DNA of 64,000 nt, taken from positions 2,423,001 to 2,487,000 of the forward strand of contig NZ_JARVTG010000001.1 of assembly GCF_029846635.1 (NCBI RefSeq), in the 5' to 3' direction. The position numbers and the translations under genes were made by a program. The first letter of the stretch is position 1, and each line of letters starts with the position of its first letter. The notes under the pieces were generated by a model. That model made no database searches. It saw only the letters and a program-made list of their open reading frames with translations, and was not told the origin of the DNA. Shown here in pieces: positions 25,005-33,448 of the stretch. This DNA comes from Pokkaliibacter sp. MBI-7. GTDB taxonomy: Bacteria; Pseudomonadota; Gammaproteobacteria; Pseudomonadales; Balneatricaceae.

Positions 25005-25397
25005 CTAACTCCCGGTTGAGGGCCCTCTCCAAACCAGCGGCACAATCCAGTTCATCATCTGTACAGCGACGAAGCCAGCAAACAGTGCCAACACATTAAG
25101 AGGTTTGACCATACTGAATACCAGAGCGAACAACACTATGGTAATCAGCAGCTTCCCCGCTTCGCCCTTATAAAACGCTTTGGCTATATCCCTGCTTGAA
25201 CGCGCACCCCGAACAGCGAACAGTCGCCATGCAAAGTACGCATTTGGCAGCAGACATATCAGCCCACCCAGAACAATGGACAGTGCACCGATTTGATCGA
25301 ATGCCAGTAAACTCAGCCCCAGCACCAGACTCAGGCCGAGCTGGCTGATCAGGATACGCTTTACCGGCGCCTGCCTGGCCTTTTGCCGCTCATTCAC
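25005..25397 (-). CDS. atpI: ATP synthase assembly protein I
   Basis: 130 residues with four predicted membrane helices (ILISQLGLSLVLGLSLLAF, IGALSIVLGGLICLLPNAYFAWRLF, LLITIVLFALVFSMV, LNVLALFAGFVAVQMMNWIVPLVW). AtpI helps c-ring assembly and is dispensable in many species. It is first in the operon, 66 nt from a clear sigma-70-type promoter. Confidence 0.93.
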   Translation of the reverse strand: MNERQKARQAPVKRILISQLGLSLVLGLSLLAFDQIGALSIVLGGLICLLPNAYFAWRLFAVRGARSSRDIAKAFYKGEAGKLLITIVLFALVFSMVKPLNVLALFAGFVAVQMMNWIVPLVWRGPSTGS

Positions 25398-25462
25398 CTG
25401 AGTACTCCAATGATTTGCCTGGAGGATTCGAACAAATTTTACCCAGCATTAAAGCGTTGGGC

Positions 25463-25491
25463 ATTATATTGCCTCGTAGTAGAGGCTTCAA
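25463..25491 (-). promoter_or_regulatory. Promoter of the atp operon
   Basis: On the minus strand TTGAAG (25491-25486) and a perfect TATAAT (25468-25463) are separated by exactly 17 nt. This is a strong sigma-70-type promoter about 55-60 nt before the atpI start codon. Confidence 0.85.
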
Positions 25492-25506
25492 CTTGAAAAG
25501 CTTGGA

Positions 25507-25531
25507 AAAAAGGTCATGCTTCCTTTTTTTA
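25507..25531 (-). terminator. Weak AT-rich terminator after parB
   Basis: A short hairpin made of A6GG and CCT7 arms around an 8-nt loop lies about 75 nt beyond the parB stop, on either strand. The stem is nearly all A-T pairs, so strength is doubtful, but it sits where a rsmG-parAB transcript should end before the atp promoter. Confidence 0.4.
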
Positions 25532-25605
25532 TACTAAAGTTTTCGTAGGCATTGACCATTGACACAAACTGAAATCTGGATTAGCACACGATCACATTCT
25601 TATGA

Positions 25606-26547
25606 TTATTCTGGTGCCACCTGATTGAGGATTTTCTCCAGCTGCTCCACATCCTTGTATTCGATGATCAGCTTGCCACTGCCTCTCGCACTGTGACGAA
25701 TGCTGACACTGTCTCCAAACAGTCGTTGCAGCCGGCTTTGATGGGACTCAATCCACGGCTCAGCCGCAGTCATTTTCGCAGCCTGCTCCGGCACCGGCGT
25801 CAGCAACTTGCGCACCAGTGCTTCGGTCTGTCGCACTGACAAACCACGAGCGACCACTTCCTCCGCAGCCATCATCTGATCGGCCGAGGTCAAGGCCAGC
25901 AGTGCACGCGCATGACCCATTTCCAGGTCGCCGTGCTCGAGGCGCAGTTTGACGCTGTCCTCCAGAGAAAGCAATCGCAGCAAATTGGCCACAGCACTAC
26001 GTGACTTACCGACGATGTCGGCCACTTCCTGCTGGGTCAGCTGGCTGCTTTCCTGCAGACGCTGCAGTGCTCGGGCTTGCTCTAGCGGGTTCAGATCTTC
26101 ACGCTGAATATTTTCCACCAGCGCCAGCACTAATGCATCGGCATCCGATACCTGTCGTACCAGTGCCGGTACCTTGTCCAGTCCGGCCAGCTGGCTGGCG
26201 CGCCAGCGACGCTCACCGGCGATCAGTTCAAACTTGTCTCCCTGTGGTCTTACTACCACAGGTTGCATGACACCTTGTTGACGGATGGAGGCGGCCAGTT
26301 GCTCCAGACTTTCCGGCTCAATGACCTGACGCGGTTGCGCCATCCCCGGAATGATCAGAGCAACATCAAGAAAGCGCAGGGTTGGCACGGCAGAAGGTTC
26401 TGTCTGCTCTTCGCTGTCGCCCCCCTGAGGCTCACTTAGCCAGGATTCGATAGTGGGTTCGTCAATGCTGCTGACACTGACTGGCTGACGGCCGGCTCCC
26501 AGCAGGGCATCCAGTCCGCGTCCGAGGCCACGCTTCTTCGTACTCAT
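25606..26547 (-). CDS. parB: Chromosome-partitioning protein ParB
   Basis: 313 residues. It starts MSTKKRGLGRGLDALLG, typical of chromosomal ParB. The CTPase/ParB domain contains GVMQPVVVRPQGDKFELIAGERRWRASQLAG (the GERRWRA motif) and ENIQREDLNPLEQA. A helix-turn-helix follows (LTQQEVADIVGKSRSAVANLLRLL), then a C-terminal dimerisation domain ending LEKILNQVAPE. ParB binds parS sites near the origin, spreads as a CTP-dependent clamp and works with ParA. It starts 9 nt after the parA stop. I found no canonical parS by eye in the window. Confidence 0.98.
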   Translation of the reverse strand: MSTKKRGLGRGLDALLGAGRQPVSVSSIDEPTIESWLSEPQGGDSEEQTEPSAVPTLRFLDVALIIPGMAQPRQVIEPESLEQLAASIRQQGVMQPVVVRPQGDKFELIAGERRWRASQLAGLDKVPALVRQVSDADALVLALVENIQREDLNPLEQARALQRLQESSQLTQQEVADIVGKSRSAVANLLRLLSLEDSVKLRLEHGDLEMGHARALLALTSADQMMAAEEVVARGLSVRQTEALVRKLLTPVPEQAAKMTAAEPWIESHQSRLQRLFGDSVSIRHSARGSGKLIIEYKDVEQLEKILNQVAPE

Positions 26548-26556
26548 CAGCCTGCC

Positions 26557-27339
26557 TTAGCTCGCCAGTTGGGTGTGTTGCTGCTTGCGGTTAAGCTCGC
26601 CCGCCAGTGCCAGATAAGCCACCGCGCCGCGTGACTGTTTATCGTACAGCAGTGCTGGCAGGCCATGGCTGGGCGCTTCCGCCAGACGAATATTGCGTGG
26701 GATCACCGTCTGGTAGACCAGATCGGAGAAATGCTCAGTCAACTGGCTGGATACTTCGTTGGCCAGACTGGTGCGAGGGTCGTACATGGTCCGCAGAATG
26801 CCTTCAATGCGCAGTTGCGGGTTGATGGCACCGCGAATCTGCTCGACGGTGTTGATCAGTGAGCTGATGCCCTCCAGTGCATAGTATTCACACTGCATCG
26901 GAATCAGCACGCCATCGGCGGCGGCCAGTGCATTGACGGTCAGCATGTTCAGTGAAGGTGGGCAGTCGATAAGAATGTAATCGTAGTCCTGACCCAGTTC
27001 GGTCAGTTGATGCTTGAGGCGCTTTTCTTTATCTGCCATATCCAGCAGCTCGACTTCAGCAGCAGTCAGATCAGCATTACTGGGGATCAGGTCGAACCCA
27101 CCCGGAGTCTGCCGTACCCGTACTTCCGACGCTTTGGCAGTGCCGACCAGCACATCATATACGGTCATATCCAGCGCATGTTTGTCGACACCACTGCCCA
27201 TGGTGGCGTTACCCTGAGGGTCAATATCCACCATCAGCACCCGACGTTTGGTTGCTGCCAATGAGGCCGCCAGGTTGACGCAGGTGGTGGTCTTGCCGAC
27301 GCCACCTTTCTGGTTGGTCACAGCCAGGATTCGTGCCAC
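26557..27339 (-). CDS. parA: Chromosome-partitioning ATPase ParA (Soj)
   Basis: 260 residues. The deviant Walker A motif NQKGGVGKTTTCVNLA is at the N-terminus, followed by MVDIDPQGNATMGSG and YILIDCPPSLNMLT (Walker B). No N-terminal HTH is present, so it is the small chromosomal Soj-type ATPase rather than a plasmid type Ia protein. It binds the nucleoid as an ATP dimer and is released by ParB, moving origins apart. It stands in the classical mnmG-rsmG-parA-parB order next to oriC. Confidence 0.98.
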   Translation of the reverse strand: MARILAVTNQKGGVGKTTTCVNLAASLAATKRRVLMVDIDPQGNATMGSGVDKHALDMTVYDVLVGTAKASEVRVRQTPGGFDLIPSNADLTAAEVELLDMADKEKRLKHQLTELGQDYDYILIDCPPSLNMLTVNALAAADGVLIPMQCEYYALEGISSLINTVEQIRGAINPQLRIEGILRTMYDPRTSLANEVSSQLTEHFSDLVYQTVIPRNIRLAEAPSHGLPALLYDKQSRGAVAYLALAGELNRKQQHTQLAS

Positions 27340-27395
27340 GTTGAAGCTCCCTTAGATGCCCTTGGTGATGATGGAGTGGATGCTGCTACTGCCGG

Positions 27396-28040
27396 TCATA
27401 CCGTTGCCTGCTGCATAACCAGCAGGTGACGTTCGCCATCGCAGTCCGGTACCAGCAGCGGATAGCTTGCCTGGATACGGATGGAGGCGGGCAAGGCGTC
27501 GATCTCGTCCTGAGGATACAGGCCCTTCATGGCCATGAAGACCCCATGATCGGCCAGTAAATGACCAGTGACATCCACCATGTCCTGCAATGACGCAAAG
27601 GCACGGGACAGAATCACATCGAACGGAACCGGCGGCTGCCAGGATTCTACACGGGTGTTCACTACAACAACATTATCGAGACCCAGCGTCAGTTTGACCT
27701 GAGTTAAAAAACGGGTGCGTTTGCCATTGCTGTCCAGCAAGGTGAACTGACGCTGGGGATTCATGATGGCCAGCGGAATACCGGGCAGACCGGCACCGGT
27801 ACCGACGTCGATCAGATGCTCGCCCTGCAGGTACGGATGCACGCTGATGGAGTCCAGCAGATGGCGCCAGACCATCTCGCTGACGTCACGCACGGCGGTC
27901 AGGTTGTAGGTGCTGTTCCATTTGCGCAACAGGGCCAGATATTCCATCAGCTTATGCTGCTGCTCGTCACTGGCCGTGATCTGCATCTGCGCCAGACCTG
28001 CGCTGAGCTGCTGTTGCAGCACCTGCTCGTTTACCACCAT
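27396..28040 (-). CDS. rsmG: 16S rRNA (guanine-527-N7) methyltransferase
   Basis: 214 residues, class I SAM fold: LIDVGTGAGLPGIPLAI (76-92) binds SAM. The RKWNSTYNLTAVRD segment near residue 40 and LSRAFASLQDM are characteristic of RsmG (GidB). It methylates G527 in the decoding-site region of 16S rRNA; loss gives low-level streptomycin resistance. It lies 72 nt after mnmG, and that gap contains a perfect 8-bp hairpin. Confidence 0.97.
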   Translation of the reverse strand: MVVNEQVLQQQLSAGLAQMQITASDEQQHKLMEYLALLRKWNSTYNLTAVRDVSEMVWRHLLDSISVHPYLQGEHLIDVGTGAGLPGIPLAIMNPQRQFTLLDSNGKRTRFLTQVKLTLGLDNVVVVNTRVESWQPPVPFDVILSRAFASLQDMVDVTGHLLADHGVFMAMKGLYPQDEIDALPASIRIQASYPLLVPDCDGERHLLVMQQATV

Positions 28041-28067
28041 CTTGTTTCCACGATCACTGCGTTACTG

Positions 28068-28089
28068 GTCCGGTCTGCATCGACCGGAC
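28068..28089 (-). other. Hairpin between mnmG and rsmG
   Basis: GTCCGGTC and GACCGGAC form a perfect 8-bp stem with a 6-nt loop in the mnmG-rsmG gap. No T run follows on the minus strand, so it is more likely an RNA processing or stabilising hairpin than a terminator. Confidence 0.55.
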
Positions 28090-28112
28090 ACCTGATGTTA
28101 ATCAATCAGCGC

Positions 28113-29999
28113 TCAGGCTGATTTCTGTAAAACCTGACGCTTTTTCAGATGCACCAGCAGCAGCGATACCGCAGCAGGCGTCACCCCGGGGATACGACCG
28201 GCCTGACCAATACTGCTGGGGCGTATATTTTTCAGCTTGCTGCGAATCTCGTTGGACAGACCACCGATCTGATCATAGTCCATGTCCTGTGGCAGCGGCA
28301 TGTTCTCGCTACGGCGCAGACGTTCGATTTCTTCCAGCTGGCGATCAATATACCCCGCGTACTTGATCTCGATCTCGACCTGCTCGGCCACCTGCTCATC
28401 GCTGACGCCGTCGCCCGTCGCCTGCATGACCTTGGCATAATCCAGCTCAGGCCGCCTGATCAGCTCTTCCAGCGAGTTCTGCCGGCTCATCGGTTGCCCC
28501 ATCAGCGGTTCCAGCTGCTGGGCCACGTCACTGTTGGGCTGGATCCACACATCTTTCAGGCGCTGACGCTCCAGCTCGATGGCTTCACGTTTGGCACAAA
28601 AGGCCTGCCAGCGCTCCTCACCAACCACGCCCAGCTGATAGCCGATCTCGGTCAGACGCAAATCAGCATTGTCCTCACGCAGAATCAGCCGGTACTCGGC
28701 GCGTGAGGTAAACATCCGGTAGGGCTCGCTGGTGCCCTGAGTTATCAGGTCATCCACCAGTACACCGACATAGGCTTCGTCACGTCGCGGTGACCAGCTG
28801 TCCTTGCCCTGCGCTCGCAGCGCTGCGTTGATACCCGCAAGCAAGCCCTGTGCACCGGCCTCTTCGTAACCGGTCGTACCATTGATCTGACCAGCAAAGA
28901 ACAGGCCATTGATCACCTTGGTTTCCAGGCTGGCCTGCAGGTCCTGCGGATTGAAGAAGTCGTACTCGATGGCATAGCCAGGGCGCACGATATGGGCGTT
29001 TTCCATGCCACGGATGGAGTTGACGATCTGCAGCTGCACGTCGAAGGGCAGACTGGTGGAAATACCGTTGGGATACAGCTCGTGTGTCGTCAGCCCCTCG
29101 GGCTCAATAAAGACCTGATGGCCATCACGGTCAGCAAAACGCACCACCTTGTCCTCGATAGACGGACAGTAGCGCGGGCCGACACCTTCGATCACACCGG
29201 CATACATCGGTGAACGATCCAGATTGGCGCGGATGATGTCGTGGGTGCGCTCGTTGGTATGGGTAATGAAACAGTTGATCTGGCGCGGATGCTGGCTGAC
29301 GTTGCCCAGATAAGACATCACCGGTGTGGGCGTATCCCCGGGCTGCACTCCCATGACGCTGAAATCAACAGTGCGGGCATCAATTCGGGGCGGTGTGCCG
29401 GTTTTCAGACGGTCAACGCGCAGCGGCAGCTCACGCAGACGTTGTGCCAGACGGATCGAGGGCGGATCGCCCGCTCGGCCACCGCTGTAGTTTTCCAGAC
29501 CGATATGGATCAGACCACCGAGGAAAGTACCTGCTGTCAGCACCACCTGCTCAGCATAGAACTTCAGCCCCATCTGGGTGACGACACCCCTGACCTGCCC
29601 GCCTTCAACGATCAGATCATCGGCCGCCTGCTGGAACAGTGTCAGGTTGGGCTGGTTCTCCAGCATATCCCGCACCGCTGCCTTGTAGAGGATGCGGTCA
29701 GCCTGTGCGCGGGTTGCCCGTACTGCGGGACCCTTGCGTGAATTGAGTACGCGGAACTGGATACCACCCAGGTCAGTAGCCCGTGCCATGGCGCCATCCA
29801 GAGCGTCAATTTCCTTCACCAGATGGCTCTTGCCGATACCACCGATGGCCGGATTACAGGACATCTGCCCCAGGGTTTCGATGTTGTGGGTCAGCAGCAG
29901 GGTTCTGACTCCCATGCGTGCTGCCGCCAGGGCCGCTTCGGTACCGGCGTGACCGCCACCGATCACGATCACATCAAAACGTTTTGGGAAATCCACCAC
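28113..29999 (-). CDS. mnmG: tRNA uridine-5-carboxymethylaminomethyl synthesis enzyme MnmG
   Basis: 628 residues, full length. The N-terminal FAD-binding motif DVIVIGGGHAGTEAALAAARMG is followed by LLTHNIETLGQMSCNPAIGGIGKSHL, the MnmG family signature. The C-terminal helical domain (about 550-628) binds MnmE and ends near GRIPGVTPAAVSLLLVHLKK. With MnmE it modifies U34 of several tRNAs. It starts at GTG (two consecutive GTG codons, GAGG 5 nt upstream). It borders the origin region, as mnmG (gidA) does in E. coli, where its transcription affects initiation. Confidence 0.98.
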   Translation of the reverse strand: MVDFPKRFDVIVIGGGHAGTEAALAAARMGVRTLLLTHNIETLGQMSCNPAIGGIGKSHLVKEIDALDGAMARATDLGGIQFRVLNSRKGPAVRATRAQADRILYKAAVRDMLENQPNLTLFQQAADDLIVEGGQVRGVVTQMGLKFYAEQVVLTAGTFLGGLIHIGLENYSGGRAGDPPSIRLAQRLRELPLRVDRLKTGTPPRIDARTVDFSVMGVQPGDTPTPVMSYLGNVSQHPRQINCFITHTNERTHDIIRANLDRSPMYAGVIEGVGPRYCPSIEDKVVRFADRDGHQVFIEPEGLTTHELYPNGISTSLPFDVQLQIVNSIRGMENAHIVRPGYAIEYDFFNPQDLQASLETKVINGLFFAGQINGTTGYEEAGAQGLLAGINAALRAQGKDSWSPRRDEAYVGVLVDDLITQGTSEPYRMFTSRAEYRLILREDNADLRLTEIGYQLGVVGEERWQAFCAKREAIELERQRLKDVWIQPNSDVAQQLEPLMGQPMSRQNSLEELIRRPELDYAKVMQATGDGVSDEQVAEQVEIEIKYAGYIDRQLEEIERLRRSENMPLPQDMDYDQIGGLSNEIRSKLKNIRPSSIGQAGRIPGVTPAAVSLLLVHLKKRQVLQKSA

Positions 30000-30109
30000 A
30001 CACCTCGTTCATCTACACCATGCACCGGTACGTCAGCAGGGGTGACGAAAGGTGCCAAGAAGGCCATGCCTTCGGAAAAGGGCGGTAAGTATACCTGCAT
30101 AGCCGGCAA

Positions 30110-30540
30110 ATCTGAATATATCCACACTGCACGCTGTGCTCATTGCTACAGTCTAAGGCTATCAGCCTTAAAGATGATAGATTTGATAGTAATGATGTGG
30201 AAAAAATCTGTTGATAACTAAATAAAATTCAATAAAAACAGATATATATATTATTAATAACTATGTTTTATATAGGTGGGGCAGCTGAAAGTACATTGGG
30301 GATAAGGCATGCCAAACCTGGGCTGTTATACACAGGGGTCATAACAGAACGCGCTTACAGACAGTATTTATGCACATAAGTCACAGAGTTATACACTTTC
30401 GCCTCTCATGACAGCTGGCACTGTTATACACAGCAGGGCTGACCCGCCAGTGCTGAGCAGCCAAAGCATGTGATAAATAATCCACATCCGGGGCTGTGGA
30501 TGACTCGCAGGCAGGTTATGCACATGGCCTGTCAGTGACA
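30110..30540. other. Putative chromosomal replication origin (oriC)
   Basis: Non-coding region between mnmG and cmoM. Its left part (about 30175-30280) is strikingly AT-rich for this GC-rich chromosome (ATATATATATTATTAATAA lies inside) and suits a DNA-unwinding element. To its right are exact DnaA boxes (TTATNCACA) at 30326-30334, 30368-30376, 30424-30432 and 30516-30524, all in the same orientation. One-mismatch boxes lie at 30389-30397, 30478-30486 and 30495-30503, with others at 30118-30126 and 30209-30217. About nine boxes in 430 nt is far above chance. Adjacency to mnmG, rsmG and parAB, and leftward transcription of those operons, fit an origin. The order (unwinding region then DnaA-box array beside mnmG) resembles E. 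coli oriC. Confidence 0.85.
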
Positions 30541-30675
30541 GGAAAATTTTTTGTGCGATAAAAAGGGAAAAATTGCGCAGACGGATAAAGTGCAGGGCAG
30601 AAATCCAGCGAGAACCCCACCGCCTGACAGCGGTTTGGCGTACACTCTGCAGCCGTGATATCGGGGTGGTAACAG

Positions 30676-31445
30676 ATGCAAGACCAGAACTTTGATCAGC
30701 TCAGCCAGCAATTTCAGAAGCAGATCTACGATACGATCAAGGGCCAGATTCGTCTGGCACTGCTGCAGGAAGACTTTCAGCAGGCCGGGCCTGATCTCAG
30801 CCAGCCCGGATTAAAGGTACTGGATGCCGGCGGAGGGATTGGTCAGTTCAGTGCCACACTGGCTGCCCGTGGTCATCAGGTCACTCTGTGCGATCTGTCG
30901 GAGGAAATGCTCAAACTGGCCCGCGAGGAATTTGCCCGTACCGCTCCCGGTGCAGAGGCGCAGTTTATCCACGGCCCACTGCAGGTACTCAGTGAAGAGC
31001 ATCTTGGTCAGTTTGATCTGCTGCTGTTTCACGCAGTGATGGAATGGCTGGTCGACCCGTTCGAGGCGTTACAGCGCCTGCTGCCTCTGGTCAAACCCGG
31101 TGGTTTCTTCTCGGTGATGTTCTACAACAAGCACGCACTGCGCTGGCGCTACCTGAGCAGTGCGCAGTTCGGTGAGGGCATGGGCGACACCTTCCGCCGC
31201 CGTGAAGGCTCCCTGACCCCCCTGGCCCGCTGGAACCACAGCAGGTGTATGACTGGTTACAGGCCATGGGTCTGGAAGTGCGGACGTGGACCGGCATTCG
31301 TGGCGTCTACGATCATATTCCCCGTCAGCTTCGCGCCAGGGTTACCCTTGAACAGGTACTACCTGCCGAGCAGCAGTTTGCCCGGGTGCCTCCCTACCGG
31401 GATCTGGGTCGCTATGTACACATGCTGTGCTACCGGCCACTGTGA
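30676..31445 (+). pseudogene. cmoM: tRNA 5-carboxymethoxyuridine methyltransferase, apparent frameshift
   Basis: The first ~184 residues are a good CmoM (formerly SmtA): QFQKQIYDTIKGQIRLALLQEDF, SAM motif VLDAGGGIGQFSATLA, LLFHAVMEWLVDP and MFYNKHALRWRYL. After SLTPLA the frame goes wrong and runs to a nonsense tail ending at 31449. The proper continuation, LEPQQVYDWLQAMG through RDLGRYVHMLCYRPL, is in another frame ending at 31445. One missing C in the CCC run at 31226-31228 would restore a normal protein. CmoM methylates the carboxyl of cmo5U34 in tRNA, the step after CmoB, whose gene lies just downstream in convergent orientation. Either the strain has lost this last step or the base is a sequencing error; a single-base slip in a C run leaves both open. 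Confidence 0.85.
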
Positions 31446-31540
31446 GTAAGATCTGAACCCGGTCTGAAAGGAAGAATGTGCACAACTCGCACGCAGTCAG
31501 GTACGCAGGAGCTGTGTATATAAAAGAAGAAAGTGGAATA

Positions 31541-31572
31541 CAGGAAGGCTGTGGGTAAGTATCGCCTTCCTG
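31541..31572. terminator. Hairpin between convergent cmoM and cmoB
   Basis: CAGGAAGGC and GCCTTCCTG form a perfect 9-bp stem with a 14-nt loop in the gap between the two convergent genes. T runs are lacking on either side, so termination is plausible but not certain. Confidence 0.5.
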
Positions 31573-31597
31573 TCAGACAGCAGACTGTGGACAGTTA

Positions 31598-32638
31598 TCA
31601 GGCTTTGCGGGCAATGATCGTGGCACGCAGCGGGCCCGGATAACCCTCAATGGTTTTGCGCTGATCCTCAGGATCGAGGAAGTCCGGCAGCGACTGGAAA
31701 CTCATCCATTCCGTACTGCGCTGCTCATCCACCGTGGTAACGGAGATATCCACAGTACGCACATCACGAAAACCCAGCCGTCTTAACCACAGCTCCAGCA
31801 TGGCCGTTGACGGCAGGAACCAGACGTTGCGCATCATTGCATAGCGATCTTCCGGCATCAGCACAGTACGCTCATCACCCTCCACCACCAGGGTTTCCAA
31901 AATCAGCTCGCCACCCGACACCAGCGTCTGCTGCAACTGTATCAGGTGCTCCAGCGGATCCCGGCGGTGATAGAGCACGCCCATGGAGAACACCCGGTCG
32001 AAGGCTGCCAGACTGGCCGGCATATCTTCCATACGAATGGGCAGAAAATGCACCGCTGCCTGTGGCAGGTAACGCTTGACCGCATGGAACTGGAACAGGA
32101 ACAGCATCGACGGGTCGATACCGTACACCTCACTGGCTCCGGCTCCGGCCATCCGCCAGCAGTGATAGCCCGAGCCACAGCCGACATCGAGTACCCGGCA
32201 ACCGCGCAGATCAACATGAGGGCTGACGCGCTGCCACTTCCAGTCGGAGCGCCACTCGGTATCGATAAAGTCGCCGAAGAACTCGAACGGCCCCTTGCGC
32301 CACGGTCGCAGCCCCCACAGCGCCTCATGCCGCTGCTGCAAGGCCGCGGCACTGAGGCCTGCGGCACTGCGCACTGTCAGAGTATCGCAGTTGAGATCGA
32401 CCTCGGCATCCGCCACCTCTGGCAACTGTTGCCAGGCTGCCAGCCAGCGGGCCAGATCACCGTGGGGTTTTTCTTCAAACAGTCGGGTCAGATGAGCCGG
32501 CAGGCTGTCGGCCCAGGCCTGCAGGTTGCCCGCGCGCATCTGCTGCAACGCCGGGCCAAACCAGTCGAGATAATTCCAGCCGGGCTGCTGTGCGGTACGT
32601 TCAGGTGCGACTGACAAAGGTAAAGCGTTCGTTGTCAT
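31598..32638 (-). CDS. cmoB: tRNA U34 carboxymethyltransferase
   Basis: 346 residues, the usual CmoB length. FEFFGDFIDTEWRSDWKWQRV precedes the SAM-type motif VLDVGCGSGYHCWRMAGAGA, and SMGVLYHRRDPLEHL and MMRNVWFLPS follow; all are family signatures. CmoB transfers a carboxymethyl group from carboxy-SAM to 5-hydroxyuridine at tRNA wobble position 34, allowing one tRNA to read several codons. It starts 3 nt after the cmoA stop, forming the conserved cmoAB pair. Confidence 0.98.
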   Translation of the reverse strand: MTTNALPLSVAPERTAQQPGWNYLDWFGPALQQMRAGNLQAWADSLPAHLTRLFEEKPHGDLARWLAAWQQLPEVADAEVDLNCDTLTVRSAAGLSAAALQQRHEALWGLRPWRKGPFEFFGDFIDTEWRSDWKWQRVSPHVDLRGCRVLDVGCGSGYHCWRMAGAGASEVYGIDPSMLFLFQFHAVKRYLPQAAVHFLPIRMEDMPASLAAFDRVFSMGVLYHRRDPLEHLIQLQQTLVSGGELILETLVVEGDERTVLMPEDRYAMMRNVWFLPSTAMLELWLRRLGFRDVRTVDISVTTVDEQRSTEWMSFQSLPDFLDPEDQRKTIEGYPGPLRATIIARKA

Positions 32639-32641
32639 GCC

Positions 32642-33364
32642 TTATACCTTCACCGCCAGCATGGAAACGAAGTTAAAGCACTGATACCACACCAGCGCCT
32701 GACTGAAGCCCACGGCTTTCAGCCGCTGCTGGTGGGCCTCGATGCTCTCGGTGATCAGTACATTTTCCAGTGAGGTGCGCTTTTGGCTGATTTCCAGATC
32801 GGAATAGCCGTTGGCGCGTTTGAAATCATGATGCAGCACTTCCTGAATGCTCTGCTCCGGTTCATTGAAGCAGATCTTCTCCGACAGAATCAGCACACCA
32901 CCAGGCTGCAGGCCGTCAAAAATCGTCTGCAACAGTGGCTGACGATCCTGCGGCGGCAGGAACTGCAAGGTGAAATTCAGCGTCACCACCGAGGCATTGT
33001 CGATAACCTGATCACGGATATCCCCCAGCACCAGTTCCACCGGCGCACTGGCAGAGTCGGCTTCGACATAGGCTCGACACTGGCTGAGCATAGCTTCGGA
33101 GTTATCGACACCGATCAGCTGGCAGTCACGCTGTTTGACGCCGTGGCGCATTGCCAGTGTAGACGCGCCCAGAGAACAGCCCAGATCGTACAGCCGGGTA
33201 CCGGCACGGGCATACCGGGCAGTAATCAGTTCAATCATGGGAATGATAGTGGTGTAGCCGGGCACAGACCGGCGAATCATATCGGGGAAGACCCGGGCCA
33301 CTGCGTCGTCAAAGGCAAAGCCGCTGACCTCGGGCAGGGGCGCGGCATAGATTTGATCGCGCAT
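32642..33364 (-). CDS. cmoA: Carboxy-S-adenosyl-L-methionine synthase
   Basis: 240 residues. The SAM-fold motif LYDLGCSLGASTLAM, VTLNFTLQFLPP and the active-site region FDGLQPGGVLILSEKI are typical of CmoA. It makes carboxy-SAM from SAM and prephenate, the donor used by CmoB. The N-terminus FDDAVARVFPDMIRRSVPGY is also diagnostic. It leads the cmoAB unit; the 84-nt gap upstream separates it from the GGDEF-EAL gene on the same strand. Confidence 0.98.
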   Translation of the reverse strand: MRDQIYAAPLPEVSGFAFDDAVARVFPDMIRRSVPGYTTIIPMIELITARYARAGTRLYDLGCSLGASTLAMRHGVKQRDCQLIGVDNSEAMLSQCRAYVEADSASAPVELVLGDIRDQVIDNASVVTLNFTLQFLPPQDRQPLLQTIFDGLQPGGVLILSEKICFNEPEQSIQEVLHHDFKRANGYSDLEISQKRTSLENVLITESIEAHQQRLKAVGFSQALVWYQCFNFVSMLAVKV

Positions 33365-33448
33365 GGTTCAACACTGGATAGGCAGGAAAAGAGGCGGCCA
33401 TTCTACTCTCCGACCGCCATCACTGCACGAATGTTGTCCAGTTACTGT

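Noticed and set aside
25400..30700. Search for a canonical parS site (TGTTTCACGTGAAACA type) near parAB and oriC
   Set aside because: Only partial matches were seen by eye (for example CCACGTTGAAG near 27330, and cores containing CACGTGAA at 37420 and 50427). None keeps both arms, so no parS was annotated.
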